64,000 nucleotides of DNA from Ruminococcaceae bacterium P7 (lineage in GTDB: Bacteria > Bacillota > Clostridia > Oscillospirales > Acutalibacteraceae), in the NCBI GenBank assembly GCA_900100595.1, contig FMUA01000002.1, forward strand, positions 186,001 to 250,000, read 5' to 3'. Under the pieces are notes generated by a model. The model worked only from the letters and a program-made list of their open reading frames with translations, did no database searches and was not told where the DNA came from. Shown in pieces: positions 1 to 7,494 of this stretch (position 1 is its first letter; the number at the start of each line of letters is the position of its first letter). A program made the translations under genes and the position numbers.

Positions 1-15
1 ATACCATTCTGACAT
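1..15 (-). CDS. 5' end of a gene under a manganese riboswitch (cut by window edge)
   Basis: Only the first five codons (M-S-E-W-Y) lie in the window. The ATG at 13-15 (read leftward) is preceded by a strong AGGAGG Shine-Dalgarno site at about 22-28. The upstream leader is a yybP-ykoY type riboswitch, a class that controls manganese export or manganese-linked genes (MntP, TerC-like and UPF0016 proteins, P-type cation ATPases). A start with a W-Y pair is compatible with the N-terminus of SERCA-like P-type ATPases; that identity is inference from five residues and the riboswitch class. Confidence 0.6.
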
Positions 16-32
16 ACAATAACCTCCTGATA

Positions 33-83
33 AAAAACAAAAGACCTTTATTGTGCATGTAAATCCATACGCAATAAAAGTCT
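33..83 (-). terminator. Intrinsic terminator of the riboswitch expression platform
   Basis: Read leftward, AGACTTTTATTG (83-72) pairs with CAATAAAGGTCT (53-42) and is followed by a U-rich run (about 41-32). The 5' arm overlaps the 3' strand of the riboswitch aptamer (GAGACTTT), so aptamer folding and terminator folding exclude each other. This is the expected layout of a transcriptional ON switch that reads through when ligand stabilises the aptamer. Confidence 0.85.
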
Positions 84-171
84 CGTTCTTTCAGATATAT
101 CCGATACCGCGAGCGGTATGAGATTGACGAAATATATCACGGCTGTTGCCGCGAACTACTCCCCTTTAAGC
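77..171 (-). ncRNA. yybP-ykoY (manganese) riboswitch aptamer
   Basis: Read leftward the leader has the conserved blocks of this class: AAAGGGGAGTAG near the 5' end (169-158), a CGCGGCAACAGCCG stem, a CGTCAATC block, an ACCGCTCGCGGT stem-loop, and a closing GAGACTTT strand (84-77). Known members sense Mn2+ and control manganese export or homeostasis genes. It lies between a consensus promoter and a terminator, directly ahead of the gene starting at 15. A covariance-model search with the yybP-ykoY family would settle the assignment. Confidence 0.88.
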
Positions 172-177
172 ATTTTT

Positions 178-206
178 ATTGTATCATACCTCAATATCGT
201 TGTCAA
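178..206 (-). promoter_or_regulatory. Sigma-A promoter for the riboswitch transcript
   Basis: -35 TTGACA (206-201), 17-bp spacer, -10 TACAAT (183-178). The -35 box and spacer lie inside the 3' end of the upstream small membrane protein gene, and the -10 directly follows its stop codon. Predicted start of transcription is near 171, just ahead of the aptamer. Confidence 0.85.
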
Positions 207-411
207 TCGTTTTTTGTTTTTCTTTTTTCGGTTTGCTGTTGTAGCCGAGGATAATTCCCACAAAAACGCAGAGCGCTCCGCCTGCTCCCGCAAGCACTGC
301 AAGCTCGGTTTTTTTGAACAAATACGCCAATGCAATCGCGCCCATCGCGCACGCCGTGCCGACCAGAGCCAACACAAAGGCGGCGACAAACAGTCCGTTC
401 ATTTTCTTCAT
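184..411 (-). CDS. Small two-TM membrane protein
   Basis: 75 residues starting MKKMNGLFVAAF. Two hydrophobic stretches (about residues 6-32 and 38-61) predict a helical-hairpin membrane protein with a charged lysine-rich C-terminal tail. The ATG overlaps the rsmA stop codon (ATGA), so translation is probably coupled to rsmA and the gene is last in the leftward operon starting near 3280. I do not recognise the family. Its 3' end doubles as promoter DNA for the riboswitch transcript. Confidence 0.7.
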   Translation of the reverse strand: MKKMNGLFVAAFVLALVGTACAMGAIALAYLFKKTELAVLAGAGGALCVFVGIILGYNSKPKKEKQKTIDNDIEV

Positions 412-1265
412 GCCAAATCCTCCCACGCGTTTGCGATCGCCGCGAAATCCTCGAGCCTCAGCGCCTCGGCACGGGTATTTTGCGGCACGCCTGCCCGTTC
501 CAGAATTGCGAGAACCTTTTCCTTGCCCATCCCGAGTCCCGCGCTGAGGGAATTGGCTATCACCTTTCTGCGCTGACCGAACGACGCTTTGACTACCGCA
601 AAGAATTTTTCCTTGTCCGCGTCGACAGGCGGCTTTTCCCTCACATTCAAGCGAATCACCGCCGAATCCACCTTGGGAGCAGGCATGAATGAACCGGCGC
701 TCACATGAAACAGCAGCTCCGGCTCGGCATAGTAATTGACCGCCACCGTCACCGCGCCGCACATGCGCACGCCTACCTTGGCACAGATGCGCTGCGCCGC
801 CTCCTTCTGCACCATCACGGTGATTGCCTTGACGGGCAGCCGCTCCTCGAGCAGCTTCATGATGACGGGTGAGGTGATGTAGTACGGCAGATTCGCGCAC
901 ACGACGACCTCCATCCCCGCGAACTCCTCCTCGATCAGCTGATTGAGGTCAAGCTCGAGCACATCCGCGTTGACGATTTTGACGTTGTCATACTCCGCGA
1001 GCGTCTCGTCCAGCACGGGCAGAAGCCGCTTGTCCAGCTCCACCGCGACCACCTTGTACGCGAGCTGACACAGCTCGTTGGTGAGTACGCCGATGCCGGG
1101 TCCGATTTCAATAACACCCACGCCTGCACCTGCGCCGGCGTATTCCGCCATGCGCGGACAGACCGACGGGTTGATCAGAAAATTCTGTCCCAGCGATTTG
1201 GAAAAGGTGAAGCCGTGCTTCGAGAGGATTTCTTTGATGGTGGAAATGTCGGATAGTCGTTTCAT
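408..1265 (-). CDS. rsmA: 16S rRNA (adenine1518-N6/adenine1519-N6)-dimethyltransferase
   Basis: 285 residues, normal for KsgA/RsmA, which dimethylates two adjacent adenines in helix 45 of 16S rRNA during 30S maturation. Visible motifs: QNFLINPSVC near the N-terminus, SAM-binding VIEIGPGIGVLT, and the catalytic NLPYYITSPV motif. The start overlaps the stop of the upstream methyltransferase (ATGA at 1265-1262) and its own stop overlaps the small membrane protein, so four genes form one operon. Confidence 0.97.
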   Translation of the reverse strand: MKRLSDISTIKEILSKHGFTFSKSLGQNFLINPSVCPRMAEYAGAGAGVGVIEIGPGIGVLTNELCQLAYKVVAVELDKRLLPVLDETLAEYDNVKIVNADVLELDLNQLIEEEFAGMEVVVCANLPYYITSPVIMKLLEERLPVKAITVMVQKEAAQRICAKVGVRMCGAVTVAVNYYAEPELLFHVSAGSFMPAPKVDSAVIRLNVREKPPVDADKEKFFAVVKASFGQRRKVIANSLSAGLGMGKEKVLAILERAGVPQNTRAEALRLEDFAAIANAWEDLA

Positions 1266-2581
1266 TTCAGCGTTCGCAGTCCTTTCGGGTATTTGTTCTT
1301 GAGTCTGCCGTTCGACGCCTTGCCGAAGCCCGTCGTCATGCCGCTGACGGCAACGGCGGTGTAGCCGCTCAGTCCGCGCGGTACGTCGATCTCCTCTCCG
1401 TGGAGATAGGCACGGATCGCCGCGCTGTCCGCGCCGAGGTCGACGATTTGCGCGCAGTCCTCCGCACGCGCCGCCATAAAGGCGCTGTGATGCGGCTCTA
1501 TCCTGCGCTTGACAAGCTCGCCGAGTATCAGTCCCGCGCGCAGTATCGGCAAGCCCTTGCTGTCAAAATTATAATTCTTTGGGAGAATATAAATTTTATC
1601 CTTGATGATTTCCAGCCGCTCTCCAAACGGTCTTTCAGGAAACAAACTGTCATAATAATCCAGAACCGCTTTATCCGCCTGCGTTTGAATTTCAGGCGCA
1701 CTGCTCTGTCTGCATTCGCCTTGTCTGAGCAGTCGCGCGGCAAAATGTCCTTCGCCGCCGTCCATCGGGAATATCCGCCTTGCATAATCCATCGTCGGCC
1801 TTCCGAAGGACACGCCCGCGTCCTCCAAAGCAAAGTCGGGATTCTCCGCGAGAAAGCGCTCGATAACGCCCTCGTTTTCCTCACGCGAGAAGGTGCAGGT
1901 CGAATAGACCATCACGCCGCCTGCTTTCAGCGCCTTTTTCGCACTGTTCAGAATGTGCAGCTGGCGTTCGGCACAGCTTCTGACATGCTCGGCGCTCCAT
2001 TCCTCCTGCGCCTCGCCGTTCTTGCGGAACATGCCCTCGCCGCTGCAGGGCGCGTCAACAAGCACCCTGTCAAAGCAGCCTGCGAGCCTGTCGCAAAGCG
2101 CCTCGGGATGTGCGTTGGATACTACCGCGTTCGGGATTCCCATGCGCTCAATATTCGATAAAAGAATATTGGCGCGACTTCTGACAATTTCGTTGCTCCA
2201 CAGCAGCCCCGTGCGGTTGAGCTTCGCGCCGATCTGGGTGCTCTTGCCCCCGGGAGCCGCGCAGAGGTCAAGAACAAAGTCGCCATCCTCTATCCCGAGC
2301 ATCTCCGCAGCCGAGGTCGCCGACGGCTCCTGAATATAGAATGCGCCGCAGTGGTGCAGCGGACTGTTGCCCGGCGACCGCACATCGGCAGGCAGATAGA
2401 ATCCGTTCGGGCAAAAGGGCGTGGGCTTCAGCTCATAATCCAGCAGCTCATGCAACTTCCCGGGTGTGCATTTGAGCGTATTGACGCGCAGACCGCGGAA
2501 GTTATCGCCCTCATAATAGCGCAGAAACGCCTCGTACTCATCGCCAAGCAGACCGCGCATTCTCTCCAAAAACTCGTTCAT
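1262..2581 (-). CDS. NOL1/NOP2/Sun (RsmF-like) RNA m5C methyltransferase
   Basis: 439 residues from the chosen ATG (MNEFLERMRG). The SAM-binding core has FVLDLCAAPGGKSTQ, then the two catalytic cysteines of m5C RNA methyltransferases: DAPCSGEGMF and YSTCTFSREENE. The C-terminal part (GLPILRAGLILGE onward) matches the PUA-like extension of the RsmF/YebU group, which methylates rRNA cytosines. An upstream in-frame extension exists but lies inside the preceding LUD gene. The gap to that gene is 5 bp, so they are co-transcribed. Confidence 0.9.
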   Translation of the reverse strand: MNEFLERMRGLLGDEYEAFLRYYEGDNFRGLRVNTLKCTPGKLHELLDYELKPTPFCPNGFYLPADVRSPGNSPLHHCGAFYIQEPSATSAAEMLGIEDGDFVLDLCAAPGGKSTQIGAKLNRTGLLWSNEIVRSRANILLSNIERMGIPNAVVSNAHPEALCDRLAGCFDRVLVDAPCSGEGMFRKNGEAQEEWSAEHVRSCAERQLHILNSAKKALKAGGVMVYSTCTFSREENEGVIERFLAENPDFALEDAGVSFGRPTMDYARRIFPMDGGEGHFAARLLRQGECRQSSAPEIQTQADKAVLDYYDSLFPERPFGERLEIIKDKIYILPKNYNFDSKGLPILRAGLILGELVKRRIEPHHSAFMAARAEDCAQIVDLGADSAAIRAYLHGEEIDVPRGLSGYTAVAVSGMTTGFGKASNGRLKNKYPKGLRTLK

Positions 2582-2586
2582 GCTGA

Positions 2587-3249
2587 TTAATAACCCAGCT
2601 CCTCGTTGACGATAATCACCTTGATGCGGTTGATATGCCGCTGCTGTGCGCAGACAACGTAGTTGCAGCAGATTCTGCCGTCGCTGTGACAGCCCTCGCA
2701 AAGCTCGGGGTTTTCCTTGTTGAGCGAAACGCAATGTCCCGACTTCGCGCAGTAGGTGTCGATGCCCAGTCTGACGGTGTTCGGCGGCGCCGCCTTGGTC
2801 TTGACGCGGGTAAATGCCTCGCCGATATTTTTGACGAGCTTGTTGACGCCGCAGACTACGATCACGCTCTTGGGGCCGTATAGAATCGCGGCGACACGGT
2901 TGGAATTGCCGTCGACGTTATACAGTTCGCCGTTTTCGGTGAGCGCGTTGGTGCTGGTGCAGAATACGTCTGCCGAGAACGTCTTGCGGTAGACCTCCTC
3001 TACCTCCTCGCGTGTGATACCCTCGCGGGAACGGTCAAGGAAATTGTAATCCGACGATGTGATGAGATCATACACGCCCGTCTGCTTGAGTGTGACGGAA
3101 CCGCCGCACGATATCACGTCGCCCTCTTTTATCAGCGATTTGACAAGCTCGCACGCTTCCGCGCTGTTCTCGCAGAAATACGCCTCCATCTTGTTACGCC
3201 TGAGATTCTGCATCGTTGTTTCTATTCTGTTTTTTAATTCTTCGGTCAT
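2587..3249 (-). CDS. LUD (lactate utilization/DUF162) domain protein
   Basis: 220 residues starting MTEELKNRIE. Features: a glycine-rich SCGGSVTLKQTGV segment, a TSTNALTENGELYNVDG stretch typical of the LUD fold, and a cysteine-rich C-terminus (DTYCAKSGHC, ELCEGCHSDGRICC) that could bind a metal or an iron-sulfur centre. Stand-alone LUD proteins of this kind are common in Clostridia and their substrate is usually unknown; a role in lactate oxidation is not shown here, as LutA/LutB partners are absent. First gene of the leftward operon. Confidence 0.85.
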   Translation of the reverse strand: MTEELKNRIETTMQNLRRNKMEAYFCENSAEACELVKSLIKEGDVISCGGSVTLKQTGVYDLITSSDYNFLDRSREGITREEVEEVYRKTFSADVFCTSTNALTENGELYNVDGNSNRVAAILYGPKSVIVVCGVNKLVKNIGEAFTRVKTKAAPPNTVRLGIDTYCAKSGHCVSLNKENPELCEGCHSDGRICCNYVVCAQQRHINRIKVIIVNEELGY

Positions 3250-3280
3250 GCTGTGCACCCGCTTTCTTTCATTTTCCTCT

Positions 3281-3309
3281 ATTATAACGCAAAAATCGGA
3301 ATTGCGCAA
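3281..3309 (-). promoter_or_regulatory. Promoter of the LUD-RsmF-rsmA operon
   Basis: -35 TTGCGC (3309-3304), 17-bp spacer, -10 TATAAT (3286-3281), about 30 bp ahead of the LUD start at 3249. The -10 is perfect and the -35 matches the TTG core only. Confidence 0.7.
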
Positions 3310-3310
3310 C

Positions 3311-3345
3311 AAAGAAAAGGACGGAGACCGAAAAATCTCCGTCCG
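3311..3345 (-). terminator. Terminator of the amidase gene
   Basis: Read leftward, GGACGGAGA pairs with TCTCCGTCC across an 8-nt loop, followed by TTTTCTTTG. It lies directly after the amidase stop codon. Confidence 0.85.
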
Positions 3346-3349
3346 TGTC

Positions 3350-3892
3350 TTACGGCTCCCTGAATTCAAGATTGAAATACTGCGCGACGGACTTTGCCAA
3401 AGATCGTGCGATGGTGTCGATGTTGTCGCGGATCCACTTGGCGTCCTCGCGGTTATCATGGTAGGCTGTCTCGATCAGCACCGCGGGCGCTTTTGTACGC
3501 CGCAGCTCGGCAAGCGTCGAGGACGGCACAAGGCGCGTGTTCATCGGCTCGCGGTATATCGGCTTGTAGTTGCCGTCGATGATCTCGGCAAAGCGCTTGC
3601 CTTTGGCGCTCGTGGGATAGTAGTAAATCTGCACGCCCGTATTCTTTCCTGCCTGCGCTTCGGGTGAAGCGTTGCTGTGAATCGCGAGGTGAAGGTCGTA
3701 GTCCTGCGCGTTTGAATCATTGATGATCTTCCACAGCGGCATCTCGGGCTGGTTGCGGTCAAAGTCGATACCGCTTGCCCGCAGGTACGGCTCCATCGCG
3801 TCGGCAATCAGGTTCATGTAGTATTCCTCGTTGCCGCCGTCAACGTAGTGGTTGAACTCCTGCGCGGAGGGGCTTAAGTAAATTTTCGGCAT
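3350..3892 (-). CDS. N-acetylmuramoyl-L-alanine amidase (Amidase_3)
   Basis: 180 residues forming a single catalytic domain with no signal peptide. It opens with IYLSPSAQEFNHY, and the zinc-site glutamate is probably in GGNEEYYMN. It continues with LAIHSNAS (zinc histidine) and PAVLIETAYHDNREDA (catalytic glutamate). The family cleaves the amide bond between muramic acid and the stem peptide. The absent export signal suggests release by lysis, action within the mother cell, or delivery by another route; this is inference. A good Shine-Dalgarno site AAAGGGAG precedes the ATG. It is monocistronic, ending in a strong terminator. Confidence 0.9.
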   Translation of the reverse strand: MPKIYLSPSAQEFNHYVDGGNEEYYMNLIADAMEPYLRASGIDFDRNQPEMPLWKIINDSNAQDYDLHLAIHSNASPEAQAGKNTGVQIYYYPTSAKGKRFAEIIDGNYKPIYREPMNTRLVPSSTLAELRRTKAPAVLIETAYHDNREDAKWIRDNIDTIARSLAKSVAQYFNLEFREP

Positions 3893-4018
3893 AAAACAGA
3901 CTCCCTTTCCGATTGGTACGGTTCATTCTATGCGCGGAAATGACATTTGTGAAAAACTTATTTATAATTCTTCAAGACAATTAAAACCAAGTGATTTCAT
4001 GCTAGAATATATCAAATC

Positions 4019-4036
4019 CTCGGGAAGTCTTTCCCG
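4019..4036 (+). promoter_or_regulatory. Leader hairpin upstream of rubrerythrin
   Basis: TCGGGAA pairs with TTCCCGA around a short loop in the untranslated leader, 37 bp before the rubrerythrin start. A TAGAAT box at about 4006-4011 could be the -10 element, but I see no convincing -35. Function unknown. Confidence 0.35.
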
Positions 4037-4072
4037 AATTTTGTAAATTTTATTGTAAAGGAGAAATGGCAT

Positions 4073-4618
4073 ATGAAATGGTATTGCACAGTCTGCGGTT
4101 ACGTTCACGAGGGAGATCAGCCCCCCGAGCAGTGCCCCGTTTGCAAGCAGCCCGCTTCCAAGTTTAAGCTGATGGAGGAAGAGGCGGAATACGCTACCGT
4201 TCACAAGCTCGGCGAAGGCAAGGCTGAGGGCGTGAGCGAGGATATCATCAAGGATCTCAAAGCGAATTTTGAGGGCGAGTGCGCCGAGGTCGGTATGTAT
4301 CTGGCTATGGCGAGAGTCGCTGACAGAGAGGGCTATCCCGAAATTGCGGAAGCTTTCAAGAGATACGCGTTTGAAGAAGCCGACCACGCTTCCCGTTTTG
4401 CGGAGCTTCTCGGCGAAGTGCTGACCGACAGCACCGAAAAGAACCTGAAGATGCGCGCAGACGCGGAAGCGGGCGCATGTGAGGGTAAATTCGACCTCGC
4501 CAAGAGAGCCAAGGCAGCGAACCTCGACGCGATCCACGACACCGTCCATGAAATGGCAAAGGACGAAGCAAGACACGGCGCGGGCTTCAAGGGACTTTTG
4601 AAGAGATATTTCGGATAA
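4073..4618 (+). CDS. Reverse rubrerythrin (rubredoxin domain first)
   Basis: 181 residues. An N-terminal rubredoxin-like Fe(SCys)4 site (C5, C8, C21, C24 in WYCTVCGY and EQCPVCKQ) is followed by a four-helix ferritin-like diiron domain ([38 protein letters not shown]). This is the reversed domain order of clostridial rubrerythrins, known as NADH-linked H2O2/O2 reductases in oxygen defence. Shine-Dalgarno AAAGGAG lies 9 nt before the ATG. The last 18 nt of the gene recur 194 bp downstream (see repeat). Confidence 0.95.
   Translation: MKWYCTVCGYVHEGDQPPEQCPVCKQPASKFKLMEEEAEYATVHKLGEGKAEGVSEDIIKDLKANFEGECAEVGMYLAMARVADREGYPEIAEAFKRYAFEEADHASRFAELLGEVLTDSTEKNLKMRADAEAGACEGKFDLAKRAKAANLDAIHDTVHEMAKDEARHGAGFKGLLKRYFG
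4601..4618 (+). repeat. 18-nt direct repeat, copy 1 (3' end of rubrerythrin)
   Basis: AAGAGATATTTCGGATAA encodes the C-terminal K-R-Y-F-G and the stop codon of rubrerythrin. An identical copy stands at 4795-4812, and a matching terminator follows each copy. Confidence 0.9.
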
Positions 4619-4649
4619 GCCAAAAGCCGCATAAATACTGACTTTTTAC

Positions 4650-4680
4650 GGAGCAGGAATAATCCTGCTCCTTTTCTTTA
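4650..4680 (+). terminator. Rubrerythrin terminator
   Basis: GGAGCAGGA pairs with TCCTGCTCC around ATAA, followed by TTTTCTTT. A close copy with the same arms ends the next gene (5079-5105). Confidence 0.9.
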
Positions 4681-4713
4681 TGTACAAGAGTTATTTTCAA
4701 GGAAAAAGATACC

Positions 4714-4742
4714 TTGACTTTGCCGTCTTCCAGCTTTATAAT
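4714..4742 (+). promoter_or_regulatory. Promoter of the small membrane protein gene
   Basis: -35 TTGACT (4714-4719), 17-bp spacer, -10 TATAAT (4737-4742). The resulting leader of about 65 nt contains the second 18-nt repeat. Confidence 0.85.
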
Positions 4743-4794
4743 GTAGATAGATTCTAAAGAAAGGAAAGATATCTCTTTTCGTTTCAGAGCCTCA

Positions 4795-4812
4795 AAGAGA
4801 TATTTCGGATAA
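4795..4812 (+). repeat. 18-nt direct repeat, copy 2 (leader of the small membrane protein)
   Basis: Identical to the last 18 nt of rubrerythrin (4601-4618), here non-coding and ending 4 nt before the ATG of the next gene. It suggests a vestige of a rubrerythrin 3' end copied together with its terminator. Confidence 0.85.
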
Positions 4813-4816
4813 TTCC

Positions 4817-5077
4817 ATGATACCGCTTGCGCTGATTTGCGTTCTTTCAATCGGATTCCTCGCGGGAGCGATTCTACTGTTTCAACAGACAGTCAAAGGA
4901 TTCAAACGTGTCGCGACCAAAATGAGCGTCATCATTTGTACGGCTGTCTATGTGCTCGCGGGAATCGCCCTGATCGTCATCTCGTGCTTTGACCTTTCTG
5001 TCATGTTCGGCTATCTGCTGATCGGGCTGATGTTTCTCGCATTGGCGTTCTTTCTGGTCAAACGGAACTTTTTTTAA
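4817..5077 (+). CDS. Small three-TM membrane protein of unknown function
   Basis: 86 residues with hydrophobic segments at about 2-24, 36-58 and 62-81 and a basic C-terminus (VKRNFF). A consensus promoter and a terminator enclose it as its own transcript. There is no good Shine-Dalgarno site at the ATG; the leader instead carries the 18-nt copy of the rubrerythrin tail. The frame is open upstream to 4751 without a credible start codon. Family not recognised. Confidence 0.65.
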   Translation: MIPLALICVLSIGFLAGAILLFQQTVKGFKRVATKMSVIICTAVYVLAGIALIVISCFDLSVMFGYLLIGLMFLALAFFLVKRNFF

Positions 5078-5078
5078 A

Positions 5079-5105
5079 GGAGCAGGAAATACCCTGCTCC
5101 TTTTT
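5079..5105 (+). terminator. Terminator shared by converging genes
   Basis: GGAGCAGG pairs with CCTGCTCC, then TTTTT. The arms copy those of the rubrerythrin terminator. It lies between the small membrane protein (rightward) and the LysR gene (leftward). Confidence 0.85.
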
Positions 5106-5109
5106 GCGT

Positions 5110-6018
5110 TTATAAATCATAGATATCATCCTCACCGAGCGCGTATTTGCGGACAGTGCTGATAAATAATTCTGCAACAGGATTCGCGATACCCTTTGCC
5201 CACGCCATCACATACGGAACCGCCGTATCCACGTCCTCTACCGTAAAGGCGGAGGTCTGGGAGGGCGACGCGAATGCAGCGAGCGACTTCGGCAGAATAG
5301 AAACGCCCATACCCGAGGATATTGCCATATATAAAGAAACCATGTCGTCATAGGAGCTGTCCACGTGCGGCGAGATGTGGAAGGTGCGCAGCAGGTCCAT
5401 GATCTCCATAAAGAGAATCGGCGCGGACGACTCGGAAAGCAGTACCAGCCGCTCCTCGCCAAGCGCCGACAGGCTGAGCGACTTGCCCTTGAAGCGGCTT
5501 TTCTTCGCGCTGACGATCACCAACGGCTCACTATGCGTCAGCAGTGTTTCGATACCCGAGCTTTCGGGCACCATGTCGCGCGGCATGAAGCAGAAATCAT
5601 AGTCGCCGCCCGTGATCGCCTGCGCCCTGTCGGCGGCGTCGAGCTGCCTGATCTCGATGCCGATGCCCGGGTAACGCTTGCCGAAATCCGCTAGGCACCG
5701 CGACGGAAAGCTCATGGATGTCGAGTCGCAGCCAACGGTGATTTTGCCCTTTCCGCCCTCATGCAGCTCATTGATAACCGTCTTTGCCTTGTTGAAAATG
5801 CTCAGCATATCGACCGCGTAGGGCAGCAGCGTCTTGCCTTCGTTGGTAATCACCACGTCGCGTCGCGTGCGCGTAAAAAGCTTGACGCCGAACTCCTTTT
5901 CCAGCTCGCCGATATAGCGGCTGACGGTCGACTGCGACAGATAATTGCGCCTTGACGCCTCCGAAAAATTCAGTGTTTGGGCAACGGTTACAAAACAGAC
6001 CAGCTGGTTCATATCCAT
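5110..6018 (-). CDS. LysR-family transcriptional regulator
   Basis: 302 residues from ATG 6018, chosen because GAGGTG stands 6 nt ahead; a GTG three codons earlier overlaps that site. An N-terminal winged helix (QLVCFVTVAQTLNFSEASR, LSQSTVSRYIGELE) is followed by a periplasmic-binding-like effector domain. LysR regulators usually bind a small co-inducer and control a divergent target; here the divergent neighbour is the ketoacyl synthase operon, with a 19-bp palindrome between them. Effector unknown. Confidence 0.93.
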   Translation of the reverse strand: MDMNQLVCFVTVAQTLNFSEASRRNYLSQSTVSRYIGELEKEFGVKLFTRTRRDVVITNEGKTLLPYAVDMLSIFNKAKTVINELHEGGKGKITVGCDSTSMSFPSRCLADFGKRYPGIGIEIRQLDAADRAQAITGGDYDFCFMPRDMVPESSGIETLLTHSEPLVIVSAKKSRFKGKSLSLSALGEERLVLLSESSAPILFMEIMDLLRTFHISPHVDSSYDDMVSLYMAISSGMGVSILPKSLAAFASPSQTSAFTVEDVDTAVPYVMAWAKGIANPVAELFISTVRKYALGEDDIYDL

Positions 6019-6038
6019 ATTGTTCACCTCGTGATTTG

Positions 6039-6057
6039 TTATGCGGTTCCTGCATAA
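6039..6057. promoter_or_regulatory. Probable LysR operator palindrome 1
   Basis: TTATGC-N7-GCATAA, a perfect inverted repeat of LysR-box size, 20 bp upstream of the LysR start codon. Half-sites recur at 6162-6175. Confidence 0.6.
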
Positions 6058-6096
6058 CTTTATTCAAAAACGCCCGATTTTGCATTATCAAAACGG

Positions 6097-6124
6097 TTGA
6101 AAAAAAGGAAATCTCTGTTATAAT
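6097..6124 (+). promoter_or_regulatory. Promoter of the ketoacyl synthase operon
   Basis: -35 TTGAAA (6097-6102), 16-bp spacer, -10 TATAAT (6119-6124). The leader is about 120 nt long and contains a second GCATA/TATGC inverted repeat. Confidence 0.7.
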
Positions 6125-6161
6125 AATGGTAGTGTTCGGGTCAATCCCTTATACTAATATA

Positions 6162-6175
6162 GCATAACAATATGC
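6162..6175. promoter_or_regulatory. Inverted repeat in the ketoacyl synthase leader (possible second LysR site)
   Basis: GCATA-ACAA-TATGC. It shares its half-site with the palindrome at 6039-6057 and lies downstream of the predicted transcription start, where bound protein could repress. Confidence 0.4.
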
Positions 6176-6252
6176 AAGATGTAAATAGCTATTTTTTGAC
6201 AGCGGGACCGATATCACCCCGCAGTCCGTATTTGTAAGGAGTTATGAAGCAT

Positions 6253-7479
6253 ATGACAAGAATTGTGATCACAGGCATGGGCGCCGTTACCCCCATTGGC
6301 ATCGGCGTTGATGAATACTGGAAAAACGTCACCGCGGGCGTGTCGGGCATCGATACCATCAAGACCTTTGACCCGTCCGAGCTCGCGGTTCAGATTGCGG
6401 GCGAAGTGAAGAACTTCAACCCGTCCGATTATCTCGCGAAGGATTTGATCCGCAAAACAGACCCCTTTATGCAGTACGCCTACATCGCTGCCGAGGAAGC
6501 GCTCCGTCAGAGCGGTCTCGAAATCGAGCCGGAGCGCACGGGCATCATCATGGGCACCGCCATGAGCGGCGTCGCGACGACCGCCTTTACGCAGGACGCA
6601 CTTTCGGGCGCCTCCCACAAGAAGGTGGGACCGCGCTTTATCCCCAAGATTCTCGGCAACATCGCGGCTGCCAACATTGCTATCGACCATAACATCCAGG
6701 GACCGAGCTTCACCGTGAGCACCGCCTGCTCCTCGGGCGGCGACGCCATCAACACCGCGTGCATGTGCATGCAGGCAGGCAAGGCGGACGTGATGCTCGC
6801 GGTCGGCGCAGAAAGCGTGCTCTGTCCGCTGGTTATCTATTCTCTCGCCAATGCCAAGGCGCTCTCCAGAAGAAACGACGACCCCAAGACTGCAAGCAGA
6901 CCCTTTGACATTACCCGCGACGGCTTTGTCATCGGCGAGGGCGGCGGTGCGCTGGTTCTCGAGACCGAGGAGCACGCGCTTGCGAGAGGTGCGAAAATCT
7001 ACGGCGTGATCGCGGGCTGCGGCAACACCTGCGACGCGCATCACGTCACGGCGCCCCATCCCGAGGGCAGAGGCGCGATTGCCTGCATGAAGCAGGCACT
7101 TGCCGACGCGGGCATCGAGCCCTCGCAGATCGGCTACATCAACGCCCACGGCACTGCCACCAACAAGGGTGACAGCGTGGAAACCAATTCGATCAAAACC
7201 GTTTTCGGCGACACTCTCCCCTATGTCAGCTCCACCAAGGGCGCGACAGGTCACATGATGGGCGCGGGCGGCATCACCGAAACCATCACCTGCGTCAAGG
7301 CTATTGAAACAGGCATCCTGCCTCCCACCATCAACCTCCACGAGGTTGACCCCGAGTGCGCGGGCATCGACTTCGTCGCGAACACCGCCAAGGAAGCGGT
7401 GATCGACTACGCCATGTCCAACGCCTTCGGCTTCGGCGGACAGAATTCCAGCATTATCGTCGGACGCTATCAGAAATAA
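6253..7479 (+). CDS. Beta-ketoacyl synthase (FabF-like, KAS II)
   Basis: 408 residues from ATG 6253 (MTRIVITGMGAV). An earlier in-frame ATG at 6244 is only 2 nt from the AAGGAG site; 6253 is 11 nt away and matches the usual FabF start. Catalytic Cys in STACSSGGDAIN, His in NAHGTATNKGD and KGATGHMMGAGG: the complete Claisen-condensing triad. It is not beside a fab operon or acyl carrier protein but heads an operon with an AMP-ligase, thioesterase and thioredoxin, so a special chain-extension role is more likely than housekeeping. Confidence 0.92.
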   Translation: MTRIVITGMGAVTPIGIGVDEYWKNVTAGVSGIDTIKTFDPSELAVQIAGEVKNFNPSDYLAKDLIRKTDPFMQYAYIAAEEALRQSGLEIEPERTGIIMGTAMSGVATTAFTQDALSGASHKKVGPRFIPKILGNIAAANIAIDHNIQGPSFTVSTACSSGGDAINTACMCMQAGKADVMLAVGAESVLCPLVIYSLANAKALSRRNDDPKTASRPFDITRDGFVIGEGGGALVLETEEHALARGAKIYGVIAGCGNTCDAHHVTAPHPEGRGAIACMKQALADAGIEPSQIGYINAHGTATNKGDSVETNSIKTVFGDTLPYVSSTKGATGHMMGAGGITETITCVKAIETGILPPTINLHEVDPECAGIDFVANTAKEAVIDYAMSNAFGFGGQNSSIIVGRYQK

Positions 7480-7494
7480 TTCGGAGGAATCAAC

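Noticed and set aside
3960..4010. PerR box before rubrerythrin
   Set aside because: TTATAAT occurs at the left, but the second half matches at only about 3 of 7 positions, so it cannot be told from AT-rich background.
6214..7341. 375-residue minus-strand frame opposite the ketoacyl synthase
   Set aside because: Shadow of a catalytic-motif-bearing gene; no ribosome site or domain.
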